Of a stretch of 64,000 nucleotides of DNA, positions 17,375 through 25,201 are shown one piece after another; position 1 is the first letter of the stretch; every line of letters starts with the position of its first letter. The stretch comes from Clostridium liquoris (GTDB taxonomy: Bacteria; Bacillota; Clostridia; Clostridiales; Clostridiaceae). The notes under the pieces are model-generated. The model was not told the origin of the DNA. It did no database searches and saw only the letters and a list, made by a program, of their open reading frames with translations. The DNA is taken from NCBI RefSeq assembly GCF_002995785.1, contig NZ_PVXO01000044.1:1-64000 (forward strand), in the 5' to 3' direction. A program made the position numbers and the translations under genes.

Positions 17375-17693
17375 TCTTATCCACCTCCAATGCCTTTATT
17401 TCCATATACACATTTTTGTATTTTATATTATCAATGGAGGTGATATTATATTGTCTTCCTTGAAAGAGTATCCTCATAGAAGTGTCTATATTTTTAAGGT
17501 AGCGAATAGTAAACTTAACTGTGTTTTCTCTTTGCACTGTTGCAGCTTCAAAGTATTCTCTTCCATGAAGATTGGTAACAGCTGCCCATACAGTTTTAAA
17601 ATCTTCCCATTCTTCAACTTCAAAGCCATTCTCATTGGTGGTGGTAGTTAATCTTTGAAAGGTAATTCTTTTATTTAGTTCTCCTGGATTCAT
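17367..17693 (-). CDS. Phage head closure protein
   Basis: 108 aa. MNPGELNKRITFQR at the start, EEWEDFKTVWAAVTNLHGRE in the middle and a small beta-barrel pattern afterwards are typical of the SPP1 gp16 / HK97-type head closure family. It sits under the connector and blocks DNA leakage until the tail joins. It overlaps the gp6-type connector gene by four bases (ATGA). Confidence 0.9.
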   Translation of the reverse strand: MNPGELNKRITFQRLTTTTNENGFEVEEWEDFKTVWAAVTNLHGREYFEAATVQRENTVKFTIRYLKNIDTSMRILFQGRQYNITSIDNIKYKNVYMEIKALEVDKSG

Positions 17694-17980
17694 TCCACCA
17701 TCTCCTCTGGATAACAGTAATTAAGCTGGGCTAGCATACTATCAATTACAGGCCTTATCTTTTGGCCTACCTTTCCAGCAGTTAAACCTCGGTTCTCATA
17801 CCAATCTACTACTAGGACTAGACAAAACAGCCTAGCTAAAGGGTTTGTACTATTAAAGGTCTTACCTGTGGCATTTTTAAGATACTCTTCGGAAGCATTT
17901 ATTAGGGATTCTATTAAGCTATCATCTTCGTCTCCATCTACTCTTAAATATTCTTTAGTTTCTTTTAGTGTAATTAGCAA
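17690..17980 (-). CDS. Head-tail connector, gp6-like adaptor
   Basis: 96 aa, mostly helical, MLITLKETKEYLRVDGDEDD then SLIESLINASEEYLKNATGK. This is the classic gp6/SPP1 gp15 adaptor pattern (DEAL-type start, LIxxLIxAAxxYLxxxTG). It forms the first ring below the portal. It lies between capsid and head closure genes, with the capsid terminator directly upstream of its ribosome binding site. Confidence 0.92.
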   Translation of the reverse strand: MLITLKETKEYLRVDGDEDDSLIESLINASEEYLKNATGKTFNSTNPLARLFCLVLVVDWYENRGLTAGKVGQKIRPVIDSMLAQLNYCYPEEMVE

Positions 17981-17994
17981 GGCTTATCACCTCC

Positions 17995-18018
17995 AAAAGG
18001 AGTGGAAAATCCCACCCC
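17995..18018 (-). terminator. Partial terminator after major capsid gene
   Basis: GGGGTGG / CCACTCC stem on the minus strand with a T4 tract, starting at the capsid stop codon. It probably reduces downstream transcription so that capsid exceeds connector protein. Confidence 0.6.
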
Positions 18019-19205
18019 TATGCTCCAGTTGTTGAGATAGTAAGCTTTCCAAATACTGCTGCATCTGTATCCCATTTCACACAATCATCCCTTGTAATAG
18101 TTCTAAGTTCTGTTGTATCTCTTCTCCAAGCATCTCCACCAGTAGTTGTAGAAGCTAGTTCATAAACTCCTTGATTAAATAGAACCATTAGCTCTTTAAA
18201 GTTTCCAACTATAAATGGAGCTTTTACAGTGGTAGTTCCAGTGGAAGGCAATGTTCTATTGGCTACTACTGCAATTGGTCTACCCTTGAACAGTTTCTTT
18301 CCAGGTTGAGTAATATCATCTTGAAGTAGTGGTCTGCCATTACCATCTTCCTGTTCATCTAGCCATTGGAATCCATCTTGATTTGTGATGATTTTACTGG
18401 ATAGACTTAATGCAGGATCTAAATCTACATTTAATACTTTCTTAATAGCCTTAATGTCTTTTAAATCTTTACTTGATAGAGATTTTAATATCTCTATAAT
18501 TAAACTATTCTTTGTCACCACGTGCTTTTTGGCTATCCATCTTGTTACATAGGCTATAATATTTTGGTCACTATCCTTTAATAACTCATTGGTAATTGGT
18601 AAAAATCCTGCTCTTTTTACAAGCTTATATGTTACTGGTGTAAATTTAGGATTATCAATTTCTTTAATTTCTCCATATTCATCTACCACTTGAAAAGGAA
18701 CCATATCCTCATCTTTTTCTAAAACTCTAGAACCAGATAACGCCTTTACCTTTTCAACTCTAATAATTTTAGATAAATCATTCATACTTCTCATAAGCTC
18801 ATTGATTTTTGTTTGGATATCTTCTGGAACGATAATTCCCATATCTCCATCAGAGTCAGTGCTTACTCCACCTTCATGCATAGCAGCCTTATATTCATTA
18901 ATAATGCTGTAATCATCTGCAGTAATTCTCTGTTTCCTTAATCCTTTTAAGAATACTCGTTTATATTCTGCTTCTAGGTCTTTATCAGTATCGCTGTTAT
19001 CATTTAATAGTGTGCCATCTTCCATATCAAACTTTTCAGCTGCTTCTAATTCCTGCTGAAGGGCCACTTTCTTTTGTAAGGCTCTTACTTCTTCCATTAA
19101 GTTTTCAGCTTCTACTACCTTATCTTCAGCTATTAAGTTTCTTACCTTCGACTTCTTTTCTTCTAGGTTTTGAAGTAGTTCTCTTAATTCTTTACTCAAA
19201 TTCAT
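18018..19205 (-). CDS. Major capsid protein, HK97 fold
   Basis: 395 aa. The N-terminal ~60 residues are charged coiled coil (LRELLQNLEEKKSKVRNLIA) acting as the scaffolding delta domain, expected to be removed by the adjacent protease. The HK97 core follows, with GGVSTDSDGDMGIIVPEDI and later ITNQDGFQWLDEQEDGNGRP and TTGGDAWRRDTTELR near the end, as in phage capsids of this family. It follows the prohead protease gene and its own terminator (19221-19243), suggesting a dedicated expression level. Confidence 0.93.
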   Translation of the reverse strand: MNLSKELRELLQNLEEKKSKVRNLIAEDKVVEAENLMEEVRALQKKVALQQELEAAEKFDMEDGTLLNDNSDTDKDLEAEYKRVFLKGLRKQRITADDYSIINEYKAAMHEGGVSTDSDGDMGIIVPEDIQTKINELMRSMNDLSKIIRVEKVKALSGSRVLEKDEDMVPFQVVDEYGEIKEIDNPKFTPVTYKLVKRAGFLPITNELLKDSDQNIIAYVTRWIAKKHVVTKNSLIIEILKSLSSKDLKDIKAIKKVLNVDLDPALSLSSKIITNQDGFQWLDEQEDGNGRPLLQDDITQPGKKLFKGRPIAVVANRTLPSTGTTTVKAPFIVGNFKELMVLFNQGVYELASTTTGGDAWRRDTTELRTITRDDCVKWDTDAAVFGKLTISTTGA

Positions 19206-19220
19206 CCCATCCTTTCTGAA

Positions 19221-19243
19221 ATAAAAAAAGAGCCTAAAGCTCT
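19221..19243 (-). terminator. Terminator between protease and capsid genes
   Basis: AGAGC/GCTCT stem (19229-19243) overlapping the protease stop, with T7 on the minus strand. The capsid ribosome binding site (AAAGGATG) follows at once. Confidence 0.65.
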
Positions 19244-19938
19244 AGTTCGATTAATAATTTTTGTTTTAATAATGCTTGTTTTCTAACTTCCAAATCATTC
19301 TCTATTTCTATTAACTCTTTAGGTGTATTTTTGTATCTAGCCAATACATCCTTATCAATAGAAGCTGCTAGTGTTTTTTCTTCCTCTACCACATCACAAA
19401 ATCCATACTCTTCGCATTCAGATGCTGTTAGCCAAGTTTCTGCATCCATAATCTCTATAATCTCATCTCTTGTTAGTGCCGAGTGATTTTCATAAGCTGC
19501 AATTAAACTTTCTCGGATTTTATCTAAGTCTTCAGCTAGTTTTCTAAACTCATCTGCATTACCCATGCCTATGGTCCAAGGGTTATGAATCATCATCATA
19601 GAGTTTTTTGGCATAAAAATAGTATTGCCTGCCATAGCTATGACACTAGCAATACTTGCAGCTAACCCATCAATATATACATTTTTATGTGCCTTATGCC
19701 TTTTTAATATAGAGTAAATAGTCTGACCTGCAAATACATCGCCTCCTGGAGAATTGATGTAGATATTTAGTGTATCTATTTCTCCTAAATTATCTAAATC
19801 AGATTTAAACTCTTTAGGAGTTACTTCATCACCCCACCAAGTTTCATTTGAAATCTCTCCATAAAGGGTCAACTCTCCCATTTTTTCATCTAAGGATTTA
19901 AAGTTCCAAAACCTTTTATTCTTCTTTCCCAATATCAT
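19234..19938 (-). CDS. ClpP-type prohead protease
   Basis: 234 aa from the ATG at 19938, chosen for AGAGGTGG just upstream; twelve further codons are open upstream but overlap the portal gene. S14/ClpP fold: NIYINSPGGDVFAGQTIY, then DGLAASIASVIAMAG with the nucleophile serine and MMMIHNPWT with the catalytic histidine. A C-terminal DAETWLTASECEEYGF helix follows. It cleaves the capsid delta domain during maturation of the prohead. It lies between portal and capsid genes, the standard order for this group. Confidence 0.92.
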   Translation of the reverse strand: MILGKKNKRFWNFKSLDEKMGELTLYGEISNETWWGDEVTPKEFKSDLDNLGEIDTLNIYINSPGGDVFAGQTIYSILKRHKAHKNVYIDGLAASIASVIAMAGNTIFMPKNSMMMIHNPWTIGMGNADEFRKLAEDLDKIRESLIAAYENHSALTRDEIIEIMDAETWLTASECEEYGFCDVVEEEKTLAASIDKDVLARYKNTPKELIEIENDLEVRKQALLKQKLLIELEL

Positions 19939-21196
19939 CACCACCTCTTTTATACTGCTCTCCCGCCATTTCAATAGGCATCATATTTCCATTGATTAAA
20001 AGTCTATCTCCTCCTTCTTTTGCCTCCATTTCCTCTAATGCTCTTACTTCGTTAGCTGTTAGAAATCCAGATTGAATAGCAATTCTATATCCTTCATATC
20101 TAGTTTTAGGATCAGCTCGGAGTATTGCATTTACATTAAACTTAATATAGTAGCCTTCTTCTAATTCTTTATTGGTAAATAGCTTATATGTTAATTCCTG
20201 TTCATAGCCAGTTAGAATATCCATTAGTGTATCTACATAGAATTCCCTTTGCTGGTATTCTACATTGGTATGAGTTGCCCTATCTAAATCGTTAATCTGA
20301 TGGTTCTTTATTCCAAAGGCTGCAGCTATTTGCTTTACTGTAAGCTGAGTGTTTTCTATAAACTGGGCATCTGCCATGGTTAAACTTAAAGGCTGAAATT
20401 GATATCCTATAGGAAGGAGGGATACCCTGTTGGCATTTTTAAGTCCACTGGCCATCTGTTCAAATCTTTCACGAAATACTCTTTGAGCCTCTGGGTTTAA
20501 ATCTCCTATATAGTGAATAATTCCTTTGGTTTGAAGTCCTGTTTTAAAACTATTATTTAAATATTCACTTGCAGCACCTGCATTTTCTATGGTGTTTTTA
20601 AGCTGATTTAATGGAGTCATACCTATAATTCCATCACTAGTCAGTCCTTTAAAATGAAGCATCTCATCAGGGTTAATCCTATACTGAGTACCTTTGTTAT
20701 CTGTATAGACATACCAAAGTCTACCTTTATGAGGAAGTAGTCCTATATCATCAATATATATTTCTACTTTAGAACTATCTAAGGGATATATTCCTGTAGC
20801 ATGACCTGCACTTCTACCAGCTGTTTCAAACTCTATCCAAGCATAGGCATTCCCATAGATATTTCTCTGAACTTCTAAGGCTTTAAAAAAATCCCTGGCA
20901 CTCATCCACGGATTAGGTCTAATCTTTAAAATTGGGGTTAGATAATGTTCTGTCGCACTTTGCCTTCCATTATTATTTTTATATACTTTAGTAGGAAGTT
21001 TACCTATGCTATCAGCCAATATTCTAATACAGGAAAACACAGTTGCTTCCTTTAGTGCATTTTTACCTTTGTAATTAAGCTCGCTATTTTCAACTCCCAA
21101 TATTTCTAAAAGCCTTCTATCGTTTAATGATATTTCCTCTGGTAACGCTTCAGCTTTTTGACTAAATATATTCTTTAACTTATTAAATACATTCAA
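19916..21196 (-). CDS. Phage portal protein, HK97 family
   Basis: 426 aa. NALKEATVFSCIRILADSIG then KLPTKVYKNNNGR, PNPWMSARDFFKALEVQRN and GNAYAWIEF are signature segments of the HK97 portal family. TVKQIAAAFGIKNHQIND occurs later. It forms the dodecameric ring at the capsid vertex through which DNA is packaged. It starts 15 bases after the terminase large subunit stop and overlaps the protease gene. Confidence 0.95.
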   Translation of the reverse strand: MNVFNKLKNIFSQKAEALPEEISLNDRRLLEILGVENSELNYKGKNALKEATVFSCIRILADSIGKLPTKVYKNNNGRQSATEHYLTPILKIRPNPWMSARDFFKALEVQRNIYGNAYAWIEFETAGRSAGHATGIYPLDSSKVEIYIDDIGLLPHKGRLWYVYTDNKGTQYRINPDEMLHFKGLTSDGIIGMTPLNQLKNTIENAGAASEYLNNSFKTGLQTKGIIHYIGDLNPEAQRVFRERFEQMASGLKNANRVSLLPIGYQFQPLSLTMADAQFIENTQLTVKQIAAAFGIKNHQINDLDRATHTNVEYQQREFYVDTLMDILTGYEQELTYKLFTNKELEEGYYIKFNVNAILRADPKTRYEGYRIAIQSGFLTANEVRALEEMEAKEGGDRLLINGNMMPIEMAGEQYKRGGDDIGKEE

Positions 21197-21210
21197 ATAC
21201 CATCACCCCC

Positions 21211-22773
21211 CTAACCCCAAAGTTTGTCTAGCATTTCCTCTGTTGAATACTCATTTAAGTCAAACTTACTTCCTTCATTTCTTATTGCTCTATCTAGGGC
21301 CATAATTAAAGCTACAGCACCGTCTATTTTTTCAGTGGATTTTTCCTTATCAGGCTTTATATTTCCAGCAGGGTCAGTTCTTACATGAATATTATCCATC
21401 ATCCAAGATAGAACTGGGTGTCCACCATGGGCTATTTTTTCCTCTAGTGTTAATTTCATTAACTCTTTAGTAGGTGGAGACATATCTTTGTATCCTTGCC
21501 CAAAGGGAACTACTGTAAATCCTGCACCTTCTAGGTTTTGTGTCATTTGCACAGCTCCCCATCTATCAAAAGCTATTTCTTTTATGTTATAATCCTTCCA
21601 TAAATTCCCTATGAATTTTTCTATAAAGCCATAGTGGATGACATTTCCTTCAGTGGTTTTAAGGTAGCCTTGCTGTTTCCAAATATCATAAGGAACATGG
21701 TCTCTTCTTACTCTTAAATCTAAATTCTCCTCTGGTATCCAAAAGTTTGGAAGTACATAGTATTTATCATCATCTGGTACTGGAGGAAAAACTAAAACAA
21801 AAGCGGTTATATCAATAGAACTTGAAAGGTCAAGTCCACCATAACACTCTCTTCCTTTTAGTTTTTCAGGATTTACTTCAAATGAGCACTTATCCCATAA
21901 ATGCATTGGCATCCATCTTACAGATTGCTTTACCCATTGATTAAGCCTTAGTTGCCTAAATAAGTTCTCTTCTGCTGGATTTTCTTTAGCACTTATAAAA
22001 GCTGCTCTTACCTTTTCTATATCAATGGTATGGTCCAAGGATGGATTAGCTTTATACCAATTAGCTTCATCTGTCCAATCATCACTATCTTCAATTCCAT
22101 AAATAACAGGGTAGAAGGTAGGATCATGCTTTTTCCCTCTTAATATATCATCTGCTTTTTGGTGAACTTCCCAGCAAATAGAATGCCTATCAGTTCCAGC
22201 TGTTGTAATTAAAAAGAAAAGTGGCTGCTTTCTAGCATCTCCACTTCCTTTGGTCATTACATCATAAAGTTGTCTATTAGGCTGGGCATGTAATTCATCA
22301 AAGATCACTCCATGAACATTAAGCCCATGCTTTGTAAATGCTTCTGCTGATAGAACTTGATAGAAACTGGCTGTAGGCATATACACCAATCTCTTTTGAG
22401 ATAGAATTGGTTTTATTCTTTTCTTTAAAGCAGGACATTGATCTACCATATCTACTGCTACATCAAATACAATAGATGCCTGTTGTCTATCAGCTGCACA
22501 TCCATAAACTTCAGCACCCCATTCTCCATCACCACAAGTTAGATATAGGGCTATAGCTGCAGCAAGTTCACTCTTCCCATTTTTCTTTGGAATTTCCACA
22601 TAAGCTGTATTATATTTTCTATAACCATCTTCTTTTACAGTTCCAAATATATCTCTTATGATTTTATCTTGCCAAGGTAAAAGGTCAAAAGGTACGCCAT
22701 GCCATACACCTTTTGTATGTTTAAGGTTATTTATAAATTTAACTGCTCGTTCTGCTTTCTTTTCATCAAACAT
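21211..22773 (-). CDS. terL: Terminase large subunit
   Basis: 520 aa. ATPase domain: Walker A PKKNGKSE (about 65-72), Walker B GVIFDELHA with the catalytic glutamate, and a TTAGTDRHS coupling motif. Nuclease domain: acidic residues in GGLDLSSSIDIT, AFDRWG and EKIDGAVALIMALDRA (RNase H-like). It translocates DNA into the prohead and cuts at the packaging site. The start overlaps the stop of the small subunit gene by one base. Terminase_1 family, typical of cos-type HK97-like phages. Confidence 0.96.
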   Translation of the reverse strand: MFDEKKAERAVKFINNLKHTKGVWHGVPFDLLPWQDKIIRDIFGTVKEDGYRKYNTAYVEIPKKNGKSELAAAIALYLTCGDGEWGAEVYGCAADRQQASIVFDVAVDMVDQCPALKKRIKPILSQKRLVYMPTASFYQVLSAEAFTKHGLNVHGVIFDELHAQPNRQLYDVMTKGSGDARKQPLFFLITTAGTDRHSICWEVHQKADDILRGKKHDPTFYPVIYGIEDSDDWTDEANWYKANPSLDHTIDIEKVRAAFISAKENPAEENLFRQLRLNQWVKQSVRWMPMHLWDKCSFEVNPEKLKGRECYGGLDLSSSIDITAFVLVFPPVPDDDKYYVLPNFWIPEENLDLRVRRDHVPYDIWKQQGYLKTTEGNVIHYGFIEKFIGNLWKDYNIKEIAFDRWGAVQMTQNLEGAGFTVVPFGQGYKDMSPPTKELMKLTLEEKIAHGGHPVLSWMMDNIHVRTDPAGNIKPDKEKSTEKIDGAVALIMALDRAIRNEGSKFDLNEYSTEEMLDKLWG

Positions 22774-23243
22774 TATTTAATCCTCAGTAATTTTTCCATT
22801 GGATCATCAGTATCTGTATCCTCTGTATTTACCTGAATCCTTGTACGAGCAGCAGGAGTAAGTCCAAATTCAGAACAGAAATCCTTCATAACCTTAAGAT
22901 ATGTCTGGGCAATGGATACCTGTGGCACCTGTTGAATATATCCTGATGGGGTTTTAAAAATAGTGCCATGCTTTGATAGAAATTCTTCAGCTTCTTTCCA
23001 TCTAGCATAGGCTTGACAATATCCAGCAAAGGCTGCCATGTCTACTTCAGTAAGTATTCCAATGGCCTCCATCGTTTTAGCCATTCGCTCCCATTCTTTC
23101 TTAGCTTCAGGCTCCAGCCATGACGGACATCCGGGAGCTTTTCTTTTAGGTTTTGGCTCATTTTCATTTAAAGGCCTTTTTCCAGGATTCCCTTCCAAGA
23201 CCTTTAGTGCAGTTGGCTTTGGCTTTCTTCCTCGTGTCGCCAT
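22773..23243 (-). CDS. terS: Terminase small subunit, P27 family
   Basis: 156 aa. The start MATRGRKPKPTALKVLEGNP and GKRPLNENEPKPKRKAPGCP followed by WLEPEAKKEWERM are diagnostic of the P27 family. It recognises the packaging site and recruits the large subunit. Two hairpin terminators and a short inverted repeat separate it from the upstream amidoligase cassette, so the late operon probably starts in that gap. Confidence 0.95.
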   Translation of the reverse strand: MATRGRKPKPTALKVLEGNPGKRPLNENEPKPKRKAPGCPSWLEPEAKKEWERMAKTMEAIGILTEVDMAAFAGYCQAYARWKEAEEFLSKHGTIFKTPSGYIQQVPQVSIAQTYLKVMKDFCSEFGLTPAARTRIQVNTEDTDTDDPMEKLLRIK

Positions 23244-23266
23244 GCTATCACCTCCAATTTATAGTG

Positions 23267-23294
23267 AAGAAAAAAGGCCCTTATTTTAGGCCTT
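23267..23294 (-). terminator. Hairpin upstream of terminase
   Basis: AAGGCC/GGCCTT perfect stem (23274-23294) with T6 on the minus strand, then the terS ribosome binding site. Confidence 0.6.
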
Positions 23295-23343
23295 CCTTCT
23301 GATTTTTCTATCTTCCAATTCCTTTGTAGTTTAAAACCCCTAG

Positions 23344-23385
23344 GGTAATTGCCCCATTACCTCTTTAAAAAGCCCTTACAGGGCA
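23344..23385 (-). terminator. Inverted repeat and terminator behind GGCT-like gene
   Basis: An inverted repeat GGTAAT-N6-ATTACC (23344-23361) is followed by a GCCC-N5-GGGC hairpin (23372-23384). The second has T5 on the minus strand and is a plausible terminator for the GGCT-like gene. The first has no T tract and could be a protein or packaging site. Confidence 0.55.
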
Positions 23386-23395
23386 AGTGTGGGGC

Positions 23396-23854
23396 TTATT
23401 TTCCCCTCTTTGTGCTGATTTCAATGGCTTCATCAATGAAACTCAAATCAAATCCAGCACTTTTGTATCCTTCCTTTACAGTTCTTAAATAACTTTGACT
23501 TGGAGAATTTAAGTGAATCCTATCCTTAATCTTATTGGTCATAATGTAAACCATGGCAGTTACAATTTCACCAGTCTCAAGTTCCACTGGTATATCTTCT
23601 TTGTAGTAAAAGCTAGGATAGCCTTCATACCTATCAAGGGCTAGTTCATCTTTAGACTGAACTTCCCATATAAGTGCTGGCACTCTTTTACCTTTACAGG
23701 GTTCAATGGTTAAGTAGGCATTTCCAGGTACACCTTTAAAAAGCAGCCTATAGCCATAGAGCATTCCCTTGCCATAAACCTTGGCAGTAGGACATCGGTA
23801 GCTCATTTGCTCTAGGTTAAGATTTGAACCATAAGCAACATATAGTCTTTTCAT
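23396..23854 (-). CDS. Gamma-glutamylcyclotransferase-like (AIG2/GGCT) protein
   Basis: 152 aa from the ATG at 23854, with GGATGG seven bases upstream. VAYGSNLN is the glycine-rich substrate loop of the GGCT fold. ALIWEVQSKDELALDRYEGY contains the conserved acidic residue (E in the DxYEG segment) used as general base. GGCT enzymes release 5-oxoproline from gamma-glutamyl amines. In phages and clostridia such genes are known beside amidoligase genes, where they may reverse or trim the amide bond made by the ligase. Here it is the last gene of that cassette. The substrate is unknown. Confidence 0.85.
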   Translation of the reverse strand: MKRLYVAYGSNLNLEQMSYRCPTAKVYGKGMLYGYRLLFKGVPGNAYLTIEPCKGKRVPALIWEVQSKDELALDRYEGYPSFYYKEDIPVELETGEIVTAMVYIMTNKIKDRIHLNSPSQSYLRTVKEGYKSAGFDLSFIDEAIEISTKRGK

Positions 23855-23860
23855 TTTCAA

Positions 23861-24000
23861 TCCATCCTTTCCAAAGGGCCCAATATTTCCCCACTACTTG
23901 GCCTGTGTGGCCTTTGTTTTAAGTGAGGGAGTCCTTCTACCAGCTTAAGAGGGGTTTCCCCCTCTGTGGCTCTTGGGCCTGCCGCTATTTTTAGGTTTCT
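23861..24000 (-). other. Structured spacer between amidoligase and GGCT-like genes
   Basis: The 146-base gap holds a very stable hairpin AGAGGGG-GAAA-CCCCTCT (23948-23965), closed by a GNRA tetraloop on the minus strand, and GGCC-N5-GGCC (23900-23912). The first lacks a T tract. It may set the ratio of the two proteins by processing or stabilising the mRNA. No coding frame is visible. Confidence 0.5.
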
Positions 24001-24918
24001 CTATGCGGCTCTTCGAAATCTCCAAGCTGCACTTCCTTCTAGGTGTTTGGTTAAGTGCTCCCTGCAGTTTTTGAATTCTTCTCCGATAAGTCCTATTCGG
24101 TTTAGCCAAGTTCTCATTGCAAACTTTGGATTTTCTAATTGTGGCTTTTTGGTGCTGGCACTCTTTTGGGTTAAGGCTTGATTGTTTATGGCTAGGGCCA
24201 AAACAATGTAGCTTCTTATTTTTCCTGCATGAAGAGTTCCATTAAATCCCCTAAGTTCTACTGTTCCTACTCCGTTGAAAAAACTGTGAAGGTTTAGAAA
24301 ATGATATCTGCTTTCATGGTAGTGTCTTTCCCTGCTGGAGCCGTAGCCTTTGTACCAAATGTCCTCAATTTCTTTGAAAGTTTTAGGTTTTTTCTTATTC
24401 ATTCTTTCCACTAAATCTTTATCCATCTTCTTGCAGTAACGCATTCTTTCCCTTTCAATTTGTAGGCTATCGTAAAGCAAATCGTTTCTAGCGTAGATGA
24501 TGTTTACAAAGTTTCTTAAGCTTCTTGGTGTATGGTCTGCTCCATCTAGGTGTATGTGTATTCCTGCTGTTGAGTTTGGAAAACCTCCTGCCTTTCTAAT
24601 TTTTCTTACTATCTCCTGCAAAGTTTCAATGTCTTCTTTGTAGTTTAGGATTGGGCTAACAATTTCTACGCTGTATTCTCTTCCTGCTGCAACCTTTTGC
24701 CCATTTACTTTTCTTTGGCATCTCAAGCTTCCGTCATACATAATCTTCCAAGCCCTTCCATCTGGTGCAGTAACTTTGTAGCTATCGTAATAATCGTTTT
24801 GCCTTTCAATGCTTCCTCTCAAATGGTCTGCTAAAACTCTTGCTGCCTTTTCTCTTGTAATTCCTGTTAGTTCAATCTCAATTCCAAAGTTAGTCTTTAA
24901 AAAATCTCTGTCTGCCAT
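24001..24918 (-). CDS. Amidoligase family enzyme (active-site motifs intact)
   Basis: 305 aa from the ATG at 24918 with AAAGGAGAT upstream. An upstream open frame of 22 codons is really the promoter region shared with 25923-25953. Motifs of the amidoligase_2 (glutamine-synthetase/COOH-NH2 ligase-like) family are all visible. They are NFGIEIELTGITREKAARV (GxExE metal-binding strand), EYSVEIVSPIL, AGIHIHLDGADHTPRSLRNF, YHESRYHFLNLHSFF and VELRGFNGTLHAG. Such enzymes form amide bonds between a carboxylate and an amine using ATP. The phage set with GGCT was predicted to modify a peptide or protein. Substrate unknown. It lies directly upstream of the GGCT-like gene. Confidence 0.9.
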   Translation of the reverse strand: MADRDFLKTNFGIEIELTGITREKAARVLADHLRGSIERQNDYYDSYKVTAPDGRAWKIMYDGSLRCQRKVNGQKVAAGREYSVEIVSPILNYKEDIETLQEIVRKIRKAGGFPNSTAGIHIHLDGADHTPRSLRNFVNIIYARNDLLYDSLQIERERMRYCKKMDKDLVERMNKKKPKTFKEIEDIWYKGYGSSRERHYHESRYHFLNLHSFFNGVGTVELRGFNGTLHAGKIRSYIVLALAINNQALTQKSASTKKPQLENPKFAMRTWLNRIGLIGEEFKNCREHLTKHLEGSAAWRFRRAA

Positions 24919-24954
24919 GGTTTTATCTCCTTTCAGTGTGTTTTCGTTGTGTAT

Positions 24955-24985
24955 ATATATCACTCTAAAAGGGATAAATAGCAAG
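24955..24985 (-). promoter_or_regulatory. 31-bp repeated promoter element, copy 1
   Basis: On the plus strand the element reads ATATATCACTCTAAA, six variable bases, then AAATAGCAAG. All 25 fixed positions match the copy at 25923-25953. On the minus strand it offers TTGCTA and GATATA spaced by 17 bp, a good sigma-A promoter, 37 bases before the amidoligase start. Confidence 0.7.
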
Positions 24986-25012
24986 TACTATTTTCAAAAG
25001 AAACACAGTATT

Positions 25013-25201
25013 TTACACTATTTCAACATATTCAGAAATAACAGCTAAAGCTTCAATATAAGACCCAGATTCCATTATCCTTTTTACCATTTCGTCTGCT
25101 TTATCTTTCATACCAGCTTTTTTAAGGGTTCTAGATGCAATCCCCATAAGATTAAATATGTTTCCATCTTCACCGATTAATTTACACCTTGGTTTAGTCA
25201 T
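25013..25201 (-). CDS. Small protein of the amidoligase cassette
   Basis: 62 aa from the ATG at 25201, which overlaps the TGA of the preceding gene (ATGACT arrangement), so translation is coupled. Sequence MTKPRCKLIGEDGNIFNLMG, then ASRTLKKAGMKDKADEMVKR and a helical tail to the terminal V. It has a single cysteine at position 6 in a CKLIGEDGN beta-turn, no membrane segment and no catalytic motif. Because it is locked between the two amidoligase paralogues, it could be the protein substrate or a specificity subunit; this is inference. I recall similar small genes beside phage amidoligases but cannot name a family. Confidence 0.75.
   Translation of the reverse strand: MTKPRCKLIGEDGNIFNLMGIASRTLKKAGMKDKADEMVKRIMESGSYIEALAVISEYVEIV

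Noticed and set aside
24919-24984. N-terminal extension of the amidoligase (MLFIPFRVIYIH)
   Set aside because: The same 'peptide' occurs before the paralogue only because the DNA is the repeated promoter element; the AAAGGAG site selects the inner ATG.
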